From an uncultured Oscillospiraceae bacterium (GTDB lineage: Bacteria; Bacillota; Clostridia; Oscillospirales; Oscillospiraceae), in contig CAKTOX010000014.1 in NCBI GenBank assembly GCA_934590355.1, positions 1 to 45,276 on the forward strand: 45,276 bases of DNA, written 5' to 3'. How positions within the stretch are numbered: position 1 is the stretch's first letter; every line of letters begins with the position of its first letter. The notes below the pieces were generated by a model. It was not told the origin of the DNA. It worked only from the letters and a program-made list of their open reading frames with translations, and did no database searches. Below are positions 24,837-33,019 of the stretch, piece by piece. The position numbers and the translations under genes were made by a program.

Positions 24837-27566
24837 ATGGCAAGAGAAAAGATTATTGCGCTCGGCAAGAAAATGACCGACCGCATACCGCAAAAGCTCG
24901 GCCTCGAGAAGATCACCGAGAGCGATCCGGAATACTACGGTCTCGCTTCCGTGGTTTCCGATGAGGAGGCTGAGGTCGCGCTGGCAATGGACCTGCGCAA
25001 GCCCACCACTCCCGAGAAGATCGCAAAGAAAATGGGCAAGGACGTCGAATATGTGCGCAAGCACATGGACGCACTGTCACGAAAGGGCGTTCTGGAGGGC
25101 AACTATGACACTCCCGACGGCAGCCTTCAGTACATTCTGCCTATCTTCGTTCCCGGCGCGGCGGAGCTCATGAACATGCACCTCGATCAGGTCGAGGAGC
25201 ATCCCGAGATAGCCACGTTCTTCGAGCGCATGGCATTCCTGCCGCTGACGAAGATCACTCCCATGGTACCTCCCGGAGGCAACGGCATCGGCATGCACGT
25301 TATCCCCGTCGAGAAGGCCATTCCCGCAACCAACGAGTCCGTCAGCATCGAGCACATCTCCCACTGGCTCAAGAAGTATGAGGGACAGCTCGGCGTCGGT
25401 TACTGCTCCTGCCGTAACGCGATGCGCATGATGGGCGAGGGTTGCGGCGAGCTCCAGGAGGAGCTGTGCATCGCAGTCGGCACCTTCGCAAGATACTGCG
25501 TAGAGACCGGCAAGGGCCGCACCATCACCTACGAAGAGGCAATGCGCATTCTTCAGCGCGCCGAGGATAACGGCTACGTCCACCAGATAACCAACATCGA
25601 CGGCGAGAACAAGATATTCGCTATCTGCAACTGCGCACTCGGCTCCTGCTTCGCACTGCGCACCTCGCAGCTGTTCAACACCCCCAATATGTCCGCCTCC
25701 GCATACCGCGCACACGTTGACAAGGAAAAGTGCGTCGCCTGCGGCAAGTGCGTCGAGGTCTGCCCCGCAGGTGCTGCAAAGCTCGGTCAGAAGCTGTGCA
25801 CCAAGGACGGCCCCGTGGTATATCCCAAGCAGCCGCTTCCCGATGACAACCATTGGGGCGAGCATATGTGGGATATGGACTACAAGAACAACAACCAGAA
25901 GAACTGCCACGAGAGCGGTACCGCTCCCTGTAAGGCAGCCTGCCCGGCACATATCGCCGTTCAGGGCTACATCAAGATGGCAGCCCAGGGCAGATACATG
26001 GATGCTCTCAAGCTCATAAAGCAGGATAACCCGTTCCCGGCAGTCTGCGGCAGCATCTGCAACCGCCGCTGCGAGGACGCCTGCACCCGCGGCCAGCTCG
26101 ACCGCGCAGTCGCCATCGACGAGATCAAGAAGTTCATCGCCGAGAAGGAACTGAGCGAGAAGACCCGCTATATTCCCGAGAAGCGCCGTCATAAGACCCC
26201 CGACGTTGACTACGAGGAGAAGATCGCAGTCATCGGTGCGGGCCCTGCCGGCATGAGCTGCGCATACTACCTTGCCGAGATGGGCTACGCAAACGTCACC
26301 GTTTTCGACCGCAACCCGACTCCCGGCGGTATGCTCACCCACGGCATCCCCTCCTTCCGCCTCGAGCGCAAGGTCATCAATGCCGAGATCGACGTTCTCA
26401 AGAAGATGGGCGTCAAGTTCAAGTGCGGCGTTGAGGTCGGCAAGGACGTCACCATCGACGAGCTGCGCAAGCAGGGCTATCTTGGCTTCTTCGTCGCCAT
26501 CGGCGCGCAGAAGTCCGCAAAGCTCGGCATCGCGGGCGAGGAGCTCAAGGGCGTTTACGGCGGCGTTGACTTCCTGCGCGAGGTAAACCTCGGCAACAAG
26601 GTCGAGATCGGCAAGAAGGTCGCAGTCATCGGCGGCGGCAACGTTGCAATGGACGTCGTTCGCACCGCAGTTCGCCTCGGCGCAGAGGAGGCTTACATAG
26701 TCTATCGCCGTTCCGAGGACGAGATGCCCGCAGATAAGGAAGAGGTCGCCGAGGCAATGGCAGAGGGCGTCAAGTTCTGCTACCTCAACACTCCCGTGGA
26801 GATCACCGGCACCGCGGCCGGCAAGGTCAACGGTCTCAAGGTCGAGATCATGGAGCTCGGCGAGCCCGACGAGAAGGGCAGAAGAAAGCCCGTCGGCACC
26901 GGCAAGTTCAAGACCCTCAAGGTCAACTCCGTCATCGGCGCGATCGGCCAGACCATCGATTGGGGCAACATCGATGCCGGTGCACTCAAGACTACCGGCA
27001 AGGGCATCGCAATGGCAGACCCCGTCACCCTCCAGACCGCTCAGGAAGACATCTTCGTCGGCGGCGACGTGTACACGGGCCCGAAGTTTGCGATCGACGC
27101 TATCGCGGCAGGCCGTGAGGGCGCAATCTCCCTGCACCGCTATGTACACCCCGGCCAGAGCCTCACTCTCGCAAGAAATCCGCGCGACTTCTACGAGCTT
27201 GATAAGGATAACGTCGTCGTTGACATCAACTGCTTCGACGCACCCGTCCGTCAGGAGGTCAAGCACGATCCTCGCAAGGCAAAGACCATGAAGAACGACC
27301 GCGTCACCTTCACCGAGGCCGAGGTCAAGGCGGAAGCAAGCCGCTGCCTTGGCTGCGGCGTAAGCGTCGTCGATCAGAACAAGTGCATCGGCTGCGGCCT
27401 GTGCACCACCCGCTGCGAATTTGACGCGATCCACCTGCACCGCGATCACCCCGAAGCCAGCAAGATGGTCAACACCGACGACAAGATCCCGCCTCTTGCC
27501 GTGTACGCCGCAAAGCGCGCCGCCAAGATCGCGATCAAGGATCTCAAGCAGAAATTCTCGAAGTAA
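24837..27566 (+). CDS. Multidomain FAD/Fe-S NADPH oxidoreductase (GltD-like) with ferredoxin domains at both ends
   Basis: A 909-residue soluble enzyme. Residues 1-110 resemble a winged helix (TTPEKIAKKMGKDVEYVRKHM). Next is a Cys-rich region (YCSCRN, AICNCALGSC) and a [4Fe-4S] motif CVACGKCVEVCP from Cys299. Residues about 360-830 are the GltD/NfnB-like module: N-terminal Fe-S cysteines (CKAACPAHI, CGSICNRRCEDAC), FAD site GAGPAGMSCAYYLAEMG (about 467), NADPH site VIGGGNVAMDVVRTA (about 597) with VYRRSEDEMPA, and GGDVYTGPKFAIDAIAAGREGA. The C-terminus has CLGCG and CIGCGLCTTRCEFDAI. It probably moves electrons between NADPH and ferredoxin or a further acceptor. Codon use is strongly biased (AAG, GGC, CTC), suggesting high expression. 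hypA follows 21 bases later. Confidence 0.88.
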   Translation: MAREKIIALGKKMTDRIPQKLGLEKITESDPEYYGLASVVSDEEAEVALAMDLRKPTTPEKIAKKMGKDVEYVRKHMDALSRKGVLEGNYDTPDGSLQYILPIFVPGAAELMNMHLDQVEEHPEIATFFERMAFLPLTKITPMVPPGGNGIGMHVIPVEKAIPATNESVSIEHISHWLKKYEGQLGVGYCSCRNAMRMMGEGCGELQEELCIAVGTFARYCVETGKGRTITYEEAMRILQRAEDNGYVHQITNIDGENKIFAICNCALGSCFALRTSQLFNTPNMSASAYRAHVDKEKCVACGKCVEVCPAGAAKLGQKLCTKDGPVVYPKQPLPDDNHWGEHMWDMDYKNNNQKNCHESGTAPCKAACPAHIAVQGYIKMAAQGRYMDALKLIKQDNPFPAVCGSICNRRCEDACTRGQLDRAVAIDEIKKFIAEKELSEKTRYIPEKRRHKTPDVDYEEKIAVIGAGPAGMSCAYYLAEMGYANVTVFDRNPTPGGMLTHGIPSFRLERKVINAEIDVLKKMGVKFKCGVEVGKDVTIDELRKQGYLGFFVAIGAQKSAKLGIAGEELKGVYGGVDFLREVNLGNKVEIGKKVAVIGGGNVAMDVVRTAVRLGAEEAYIVYRRSEDEMPADKEEVAEAMAEGVKFCYLNTPVEITGTAAGKVNGLKVEIMELGEPDEKGRRKPVGTGKFKTLKVNSVIGAIGQTIDWGNIDAGALKTTGKGIAMADPVTLQTAQEDIFVGGDVYTGPKFAIDAIAAGREGAISLHRYVHPGQSLTLARNPRDFYELDKDNVVVDINCFDAPVRQEVKHDPRKAKTMKNDRVTFTEAEVKAEASRCLGCGVSVVDQNKCIGCGLCTTRCEFDAIHLHRDHPEASKMVNTDDKIPPLAVYAAKRAAKIAIKDLKQKFSK

Positions 27567-27587
27567 TAACATCGGAGGAAGCGTCCA

Positions 27588-27932
27588 ATGCATGAGCTTG
27601 GAACCGTATTTTATGTCATAAAGGAAGTCGAGAAGCTGTGCGACGAGAATGATCTTACAACAGTCGGCAGCGTCACGCTTCAGATAGGCGAGGTCAGCGG
27701 AATCATACCCGAGTACATCGTTGACTGCTGGAATTGGGCGGTTAAGGAGTCCAAGTACATGAAGGAGGCCGAACTCAAGGTCGAGAAGCTCGAAGCCGTG
27801 ACCTTCTGTGAGGACTGCAAGCAGACCTATCCGACGGTTAAATACGCCAAGGTGTGCCCATATTGCCAGAGCGAGCATACATACCTCGTCACCGGCAATG
27901 AGTACATCATTAAAGAGATCGAAGCAATGTAA
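27588..27932 (+). CDS. hypA: HypA-type nickel metallochaperone
   Basis: A 114-residue protein with the HypA plan: N-terminal MHE (Met1-His2-Glu3, the nickel ligands), and a zinc domain with CEDC and CPYC (CxxC ... CxxC). HypA delivers Ni2+ to [NiFe]-hydrogenase or urease maturation. None of HypB-F or a hydrogenase is in the window. It is co-transcribed with the oxidoreductase (21-base gap, GGAGGAAG site), so it may have another metal-related task here or serve a hydrogenase elsewhere. Confidence 0.92.
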   Translation: MHELGTVFYVIKEVEKLCDENDLTTVGSVTLQIGEVSGIIPEYIVDCWNWAVKESKYMKEAELKVEKLEAVTFCEDCKQTYPTVKYAKVCPYCQSEHTYLVTGNEYIIKEIEAM

Positions 27933-27940
27933 AACCCACA

Positions 27941-27972
27941 GCTCCCCCGTCCGAAAGGGCGGGGGAGCTTTT
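27941..27972 (+). terminator. Intrinsic terminator after hypA
   Basis: GCTCCCCCGTCC and GGGCGGGGGAGC pair around GAAA (one wobble), followed by TTTT. Confidence 0.93.
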
Positions 27973-27998
27973 GCGCGCATTTTTCGGCTTCGGGGGAT

Positions 27999-28032
27999 AA
28001 AATAACTCCTGCCGAACGACAGGAGTTATTTT
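27999..28032. terminator. Second, bidirectional hairpin with flanking A/T runs
   Basis: AAAATAACTCCTG and CAGGAGTTATTTT form a perfect 13-base-pair stem. It could back up the hypA terminator and also act leftward. The remaining stretch 28033-28208 shows no gene or other structure that I can support. Confidence 0.75.
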
Positions 28033-28208
28033 CAGAAGAACCATATATATCAATGCAGGAGCCCGCATCCACTGGAAAATTAAGTTCGATGATATGCACC
28101 GTATGAGGAAGTGGGGGATTGTATGTTGGAAGGAATGGTGAGGTGTATTTGTAGAGTGATATTAAAGGGAAACGGATAACGGGCTCCGCCGCTGCTTCCG
28201 AGTCTGGG

Positions 28209-28240
28209 GCTCAGCGGCAGAGGTGAGTCTGCCGCTGAGC
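28209..28240 (-). other. Strong stem-loop after the leftward CoA-transferase operon
   Basis: A perfect 13-base-pair inverted repeat (GCTCAGCGGCAGA / TCTGCCGCTGAGC) around a 6-base loop, 14 bases after the last stop codon. No T run follows on the leftward strand, so it may stabilise the 3' end of the mRNA rather than terminate it. Confidence 0.65.
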
Positions 28241-28254
28241 ATTGGGTTTATTCG

Positions 28255-28911
28255 TTATTCCATTACGCCGAGGTCTTCGGCAACGGTGAAGTCTGCTTCG
28301 GTGCAGGCACGGATGTCATCGACGGTGTAGCCTTCCGCAACTTCCTTAAGCACGAGGCCGTCAGGAGTGACCTGGAAGTATGCACGCTCGGTGACGATAT
28401 CGGTGACGCACTTTGCGCCGGTAAGAGGCAGGGTGCACTTCTTGAGAATCTTGGAGGCACCGGACTTCTCGCAGTGGTCGGTGGTGACAACGATTCTCTT
28501 AACACCTGCGCACAGGTCCATCGCGCCGCCCATGCCGGGGATGACCTTGCCGGGGATTATCCAGTTTGCGATATTGCCTTCACAGTCGACCTGCAATGTG
28601 CCGAGAACAGTGGCGTCTACATGGCCGCCGCGGATGAGACCGAAGGACATATCGTGGGGGATAACACTGCCGCCCTTGACGATGGTGGTGGGCTGACCGC
28701 CTGCGTCGATGCAGTCGGGGTCAGCGTCTGCCCACTTCGGGGTGGGGCCGCAGCCAACTATACCGATCTCGGCCTCAAGCCAAAGATCAACACCTTCAGG
28801 CAGGTAGTTCACGCACATGGTGGGAACGCCGATGCCGAGGTTTACAAGATCGCCGTCCTTAAAGAACTTTGCGGTACGGGATGCTATAAGAGCACGTCCA
28901 GTCAGTGCCAT
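28255..28911 (-). CDS. Class I CoA-transferase, beta subunit (AtoA/ScoB-like)
   Basis: A 218-residue subunit that carries the catalytic glutamate of family I CoA-transferases. The SENG signature is replaced by AEIGIVGCGP, with Glu48 in the catalytic place. GGxxDL is seen as GGAMDLCAGVKRIVV; TGAKCVTDIVTERAYFQV is typical. The start (28911) is one base after the alpha stop, and its AGGAGG site is inside the end of the alpha gene, so translation is coupled. The enzyme moves CoA between an acyl-CoA and a free acid; the acid cannot be told from sequence. Confidence 0.9.
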   Translation of the reverse strand: MALTGRALIASRTAKFFKDGDLVNLGIGVPTMCVNYLPEGVDLWLEAEIGIVGCGPTPKWADADPDCIDAGGQPTTIVKGGSVIPHDMSFGLIRGGHVDATVLGTLQVDCEGNIANWIIPGKVIPGMGGAMDLCAGVKRIVVTTDHCEKSGASKILKKCTLPLTGAKCVTDIVTERAYFQVTPDGLVLKEVAEGYTVDDIRACTEADFTVAEDLGVME

Positions 28912-28912
28912 A

Positions 28913-29644
28913 TCACTTTCCTCCTTCTGCTGCTTTTGCTTCAGCTTTTGCTTTGGCTCTCTGCCACATCGGGCAGAAAGGCTTCTTCTCGCCCTTGCGG
29001 ACATAGATCATGTCAACAACGGGTGCGGGAACGTCTATTTCGTCCGGCTCAAGCTCGCCGACCTCGACAAGCTCCTCGACCTCACACACAACAACGTCTG
29101 CTGCAAATGCCATGGTGTTGCTGATGGCGCCGCTGGTCTTGTTGAAGCAGATATTGCCTGCCGTGTCGCCCTTGGTTGCCTTAATGAGGGCAACGTCGCC
29201 ACGGATGGGCATCTCAAGGAGGTAATCCTTGCCGTTGAGGTTGAGGATCTGCTTGCCCTCTGCAACTGCGGTGCCTATGCCGGTGGGGGTCAGGCAGCCG
29301 CCGAGGCCGTAGCCTGCGCAGCGGATACGCTCGGTGAAGGTGCCCTGCGGGATGAACTCAACGTCCAGCTCGCCTGCAACGTACTGCTCCTTCGCAACGG
29401 GGTTGAGACCGATGTGAGTGGTGAGCAGCTTCTTGATCTGGTGATTGACGATCATTCTGCCCAGACCCTGGTCGGGCATGCCGCCGGAAACGCCGACAGC
29501 GGTGATGTCCTTAACGCCCTTCTCGATGAGGCCGGTTATTATCTCTTCTGCGGAGATCTCGCCATGCCAGTCGGCAAAGAGGATAGTCTGTCCGTCTTTG
29601 AAAGCTGCTAAGGCCTGATCCAGTTCTACAACTTTGTTTTTCAA
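28913..29644 (-). CDS. Class I CoA-transferase, alpha subunit (AtoD/GctA-like)
   Basis: A 243-residue subunit beginning with TTG (29644), preceded by AGGTGGAAG; no ATG fits the conserved N-terminus KVVELDQALAAFKDGQTI. The body follows the family (GVSGGMPDQGLGRMIVNHQIKKLLTTHIG, GELDVEFIPQGTFTERIRCAGYGL). The GGFxxxGxP signature of oxoacid transferases is replaced by ADWHGEISAEE, which points away from a plain acetoacetate enzyme. The C-terminus is an extra basic, Ala-Lys-rich tail that overlaps the next ribosome binding site. Confidence 0.9.
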   Translation of the reverse strand: MKNKVVELDQALAAFKDGQTILFADWHGEISAEEIITGLIEKGVKDITAVGVSGGMPDQGLGRMIVNHQIKKLLTTHIGLNPVAKEQYVAGELDVEFIPQGTFTERIRCAGYGLGGCLTPTGIGTAVAEGKQILNLNGKDYLLEMPIRGDVALIKATKGDTAGNICFNKTSGAISNTMAFAADVVVCEVEELVEVGELEPDEIDVPAPVVDMIYVRKGEKKPFCPMWQRAKAKAEAKAAEGGK

Positions 29645-29674
29645 TTGACTTCCACCTTTCGTATTATAGTGTGT

Positions 29675-30283
29675 TTAAGTTTTGTCCTTAATCCAAGGGG
29701 TGCCCAGGGGGAATACGGTCTTGCCGAAGCAGGAGTTGAGCTGGATAGCGCTTGCGACGTAGATGCCGAGAGAGCCGGCAATTGCGAGGCAGATAGCGAC
29801 TATGGGCTTAACGATTCCGGCTGCGCTGCCGAGAAGGTACATGTCGTTGAGAATAACGCCGATGAGGGCGATGTCGGTGAACACGACGGCAGTTGCAAAG
29901 GGCTTGTTAGCGGTCTTGAGGTAACCCGGCGTCCAGAGAATGAGAGCCAGAGTGCAGGCGAGCCAGCCGAAGCCCTCGACCATGGTGTTGTACGGGGTGT
30001 TCCATACGAACAGGCACAGGTACTTCGCGAAGCTGCTGATAGCTCCGGTGAGCATAAAGAATCCCTGGAAGAACAGGAATACGTTGCCGCCGAGCTGTAC
30101 TCCGTGATCGATTTCCTTACTTGCAACGATTATCTGCACTACGAAGCCGCCTAAAAGCCAGCAGCCGAGCAGGAAAAGACCTTCACCAGGAACAAGACCG
30201 GCAAACACGGCCGTGAAGGTATAGCAGGCCACAGCAAATGCTACGAGGCCGGCAGGGGTCGGGGATGCTGCATGATGTTCCAT
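29675..30283 (-). CDS. Acetate/carboxylate permease of the AceTr (GPR1/FUN34/YaaH, SatP) family
   Basis: A 202-residue protein with six membrane helices. The family start motif (NPxPLGL) appears as SPTPAGLVAFA, followed by VPGEGLFLLGCWLLGG and FFMLTGAISSFAKYL. Members such as SatP carry acetate or succinate with protons. Its place inside a CoA-transferase/acyl-CoA operon suggests that it brings in or releases the acid exchanged by the transferase. GGAGAAATA precedes the ATG. Confidence 0.88.
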   Translation of the reverse strand: MEHHAASPTPAGLVAFAVACYTFTAVFAGLVPGEGLFLLGCWLLGGFVVQIIVASKEIDHGVQLGGNVFLFFQGFFMLTGAISSFAKYLCLFVWNTPYNTMVEGFGWLACTLALILWTPGYLKTANKPFATAVVFTDIALIGVILNDMYLLGSAAGIVKPIVAICLAIAGSLGIYVASAIQLNSCFGKTVFPLGTPWIKDKT

Positions 30284-30323
30284 ATTATTTCTCCTTTAAT
30301 TAAGTGTGGGGTTGTTTGGGGCG

Positions 30324-31118
30324 TTACTTGCCTTCAAATACAGCCTTGCGCTTCTCCATGAATGCCTTGCAGCCTTCCTGGAAGTCCATAGAAGCGGCGC
30401 ACTCGCGCTGAGTGGGGACCTCGGTCTCGTCGAGCCACTTCTTGTAGTCCGCATAGCAGGTGTCGTAAACCTGCTTTTTGATGTTCTTGTAGGAAACGAG
30501 GGGGCCTGCTGCCAGCTTGTGAGCAAACTTCATGGTGACAGCCTCGAGCTCCTCGGGCGTGGTGACCTTGTATGCCAGGCCGAGTGCCTTTGCTTCCTCT
30601 GCGCCTACGGGACGGCCGGTAGCCGCAAGCTCGAGTGCACGGGTGGTGCCGATGCTCTTTGCCAGCAGGTAGGTTGCGCCGGTGTCGGGAACAAGGCCGA
30701 GGTTAACGAATGCGAGGATGAACTTTGCGTCGTCTGCGCAGATCATGAAGTCGCCGCCGAGTGCAAGGCTGACGCCTGCGCCGGCTGCCGCACCGTTGAC
30801 GGAGGTGATGACCATCTTGCTCATCTTCTTCAGACCGTCTGCAACAACGCCGACCTTGGAGATGAGGCCGTCCATGTTGACCTCGCCGCCTGCCTGGATG
30901 AGCTTATAGAAGTAACCGATGTCACCGCCGGCAGAGAATGCCTTGCCGAGGCTCTTTATGACGACGACCTTGACTGCGGGATCCTTTTCCGCAGCGTCGA
31001 CGACGTACATGAGCTCGTCTGCCATCTGCTCGTCAATGGCGTTAAGGTTTTTGGGGAAGTTCATAGCTATGGTGGCTATTCCGTCCTCAACAGTGTAAAT
31101 GAGTTTCTGCAGTTCCAT
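30324..31118 (-). CDS. Crotonase-fold enoyl-CoA isomerase-type enzyme
   Basis: A 264-residue crotonase superfamily member. The oxyanion-hole segments are FSAGGDI (61-67) and NGAAAGAGVSLAL. Both glutamates of true hydratases are replaced: Ser117 and Phe137 stand at the Glu144 and Glu164 places of rat hydratase. Asp145 in LVPDTG is kept, the place of the single acid of PaaG-like isomerases. So double-bond migration is more likely than hydration. AGGAGG precedes the ATG. It sits between etfA and the permease. Confidence 0.88.
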   Translation of the reverse strand: MELQKLIYTVEDGIATIAMNFPKNLNAIDEQMADELMYVVDAAEKDPAVKVVVIKSLGKAFSAGGDIGYFYKLIQAGGEVNMDGLISKVGVVADGLKKMSKMVITSVNGAAAGAGVSLALGGDFMICADDAKFILAFVNLGLVPDTGATYLLAKSIGTTRALELAATGRPVGAEEAKALGLAYKVTTPEELEAVTMKFAHKLAAGPLVSYKNIKKQVYDTCYADYKKWLDETEVPTQRECAASMDFQEGCKAFMEKRKAVFEGK

Positions 31119-31176
31119 GGATATTCCTCCTAATATAATTTATTTTTGCCCGGGTAATGTCTGCCCGGTTGGCTGC

Positions 31177-32184
31177 TTAAAGATTTTTTCTTGCCTTAAT
31201 TTCCTCGATGACCGCAGGGATGAGCTTTGAATAGTCAGCCACGGCACCGTAGTTGGAAACGTCCCAGATGGGAGCCTCCGCAAAATTGTTGATGCTCATG
31301 ATGCATTTTGCCTTGTCCATGCCTGCCAGATACTGCACGGAGCCGGAAATCGCGACGTTCAGGATGAAATCGGGCTTTATCGTAGTTCCGGACTGACCGA
31401 TCTGCTTCTCGTGGGGGAGCCAGCCTTCATCAACGAGCGGACGGGATGATGCAAGCTCACCGCCCAGAAGCTCCGCCAGCTCCTTGAGCTGAGCAAGATC
31501 CTCCTCGCTCTTGATGCCGCGGCCGCCTGCAACAATAATGCTGCTGTCTGTGATGGGACGACCCTCGAAAACGCGCTTTTCGGTGCCGATAACGGTGTAG
31601 CAGTCATCCGCCTCGACGTTTACCTTCTCGATGATGAGCTCGCCTGCCGCTCCCTGCTTGGGACGGAACGGCTCAAACACCTTCGGGTGCACGGTGACCA
31701 TCTGAGGACGCTTCTCCATGATGCAGATGTGCGACAGGATATTTCCGCCGAAGTTAGGCGTCGTCTGAACGAACACACCGTCCTCGTCGATATCCAGGTC
31801 AATAGCGTCTGCGGTCAGACCGGTGAGCAGCTCGCACATTGCGCGCGGAGCAACGTCACGACCCTGCGGGCTTGCGGGGAAGAGGAATATCGAGGGCAGG
31901 TACTTGTTGCACAGGTCGGTGAGGACCGTTGCGTAAGGTCTTGCGCTGTATTCCTTGAGATTGTCGCTTTCTGCGGCGATGACCTTTTCGGCGCCGTAAG
32001 CGTAAAGCATGTCTGCAAAATGAGCAACGTTGTCGCCCAGAACAACTGCGGTGATCTCGTCCTTGCCGCCGAGCTTTGCCTTAAGATCATGAGACTTAGC
32101 AAGCAGTTCGAAAGTGGTCTCGGAGAGAACGCCGTTTTCGTGCTCTGCATATACCCATATGCCGGCGTAGTTTTCCTTGTTCAT
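31177..32184 (-). CDS. etfA: Electron transfer flavoprotein alpha subunit
   Basis: A 335-residue EtfA. The C-terminal FAD-binding domain shows VAGGRGIKSEEDL, SSRPLVDEGWLPHEKQIGQSG (in parts) and KPDFILNVAISGSVQYLAGM, ending with the conserved NNFAEAPIWDVSNYGAV. The N-terminal domain pairs with EtfB. It accepts or gives electrons to the acyl-CoA dehydrogenases. The start at 32184 follows AGGAGG. It is 22 bases downstream of etfB. Confidence 0.95.
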   Translation of the reverse strand: MNKENYAGIWVYAEHENGVLSETTFELLAKSHDLKAKLGGKDEITAVVLGDNVAHFADMLYAYGAEKVIAAESDNLKEYSARPYATVLTDLCNKYLPSIFLFPASPQGRDVAPRAMCELLTGLTADAIDLDIDEDGVFVQTTPNFGGNILSHICIMEKRPQMVTVHPKVFEPFRPKQGAAGELIIEKVNVEADDCYTVIGTEKRVFEGRPITDSSIIVAGGRGIKSEEDLAQLKELAELLGGELASSRPLVDEGWLPHEKQIGQSGTTIKPDFILNVAISGSVQYLAGMDKAKCIMSINNFAEAPIWDVSNYGAVADYSKLIPAVIEEIKARKNL

Positions 32185-32206
32185 ACTAAAACCTCCTGTC
32201 TCCTGC

Positions 32207-32992
32207 TCATATGATTTTTTCGGCTTCGAGCGTATCCACTATGGCTCTTGCCATTGCTTCAACGTCGCCGCTGAAGTAAGTGGTCTCTGCCATGCGCTTA
32301 GGAGGCTCAAATATTTTCTTGTTCGACGACGGCGATCCGGGGATACCGATCATATCCTCCTTGCACTCCAGATCCTTTGCGCTCCAAGTAAGACGTGGCT
32401 TCTTGAGCGCCTTCATGATGTTCAGGGGAGTGGGGTATCTGGGGGAGTTTATTTCGCTGCACACGGTGATGAGCGCGGGCAGCTTGACCTTGACAGTCTC
32501 GTATCTGTCGGGAAGCAGCCTGCGGCAAATCGCGTACTCGCCTTCAATGCGTACGCTGTCGACGAGGGTGACCTGCGGAATGTCGAGGAATGCCGCGATA
32601 ATGGGGCCGGTCTGAGCGGTCTCCGCGTCGGTTGCGTGTCTGCCGCAGATGATGAGGTCATAGTCGCCAATCTTCTGCGCCGCCTTGGCGAGGGGGTAGC
32701 CCGTTGCCAGTGTATCCGCACCGCCGAGAGCGCGGTCGCTTATGAGCACGGATTCGTCACAGCCCATTGCCAGCGCCTTTTTAAGGACGTCGTCGGCCTG
32801 GGGAGGTCCCATGCTTATCGCAACGACCTTGCCGCCGTTCTGCTCCTTGAGCTGAAGCGCGGTCTCAACGCCGTTTGCGTCAAGGGGGTTTATGATGCTC
32901 TGCACGCCGTCGCGCATCAGGTTGCCGGTGCGCGGGTCGAGCTTAACATCGTCGGTATCGGGTACTTGCTTAACAAATACTAAAATCTTCAT
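32207..32992 (-). CDS. etfB: Electron transfer flavoprotein beta subunit
   Basis: A 261-residue EtfB. Signs: KILVFVKQVPDT at the start, VKLDPRTGNLMRDGVQSIINPLD, VVAISMGPPQADDVLKKALAMGCD, and ICGRHATDAETAQTGPIIAAFL. The VKxDPxTGxLxRxGVxxIxNPxD stretch is of the kind seen in clostridial, electron-bifurcating Etf, so NADH- and ferredoxin-linked work with the Acd is plausible but not proved. GGAGAG lies before the ATG. Confidence 0.95.
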   Translation of the reverse strand: MKILVFVKQVPDTDDVKLDPRTGNLMRDGVQSIINPLDANGVETALQLKEQNGGKVVAISMGPPQADDVLKKALAMGCDESVLISDRALGGADTLATGYPLAKAAQKIGDYDLIICGRHATDAETAQTGPIIAAFLDIPQVTLVDSVRIEGEYAICRRLLPDRYETVKVKLPALITVCSEINSPRYPTPLNIMKALKKPRLTWSAKDLECKEDMIGIPGSPSSNKKIFEPPKRMAETTYFSGDVEAMARAIVDTLEAEKII

Positions 32993-33019
32993 ATCAATCT
33001 CTCCGGATGTCAGACGTTT

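Noticed and set aside
27588..27932. HypA as evidence for a local hydrogenase operon
   Set aside because: No hydrogenase subunit or other hyp gene is within the window.
25077..27980. A 967-codon open frame on the minus strand
   Set aside because: It mirrors the GC-rich, codon-biased oxidoreductase gene on the plus strand, whose domains are unmistakable. The antisense reading has low-complexity composition and no family motif.
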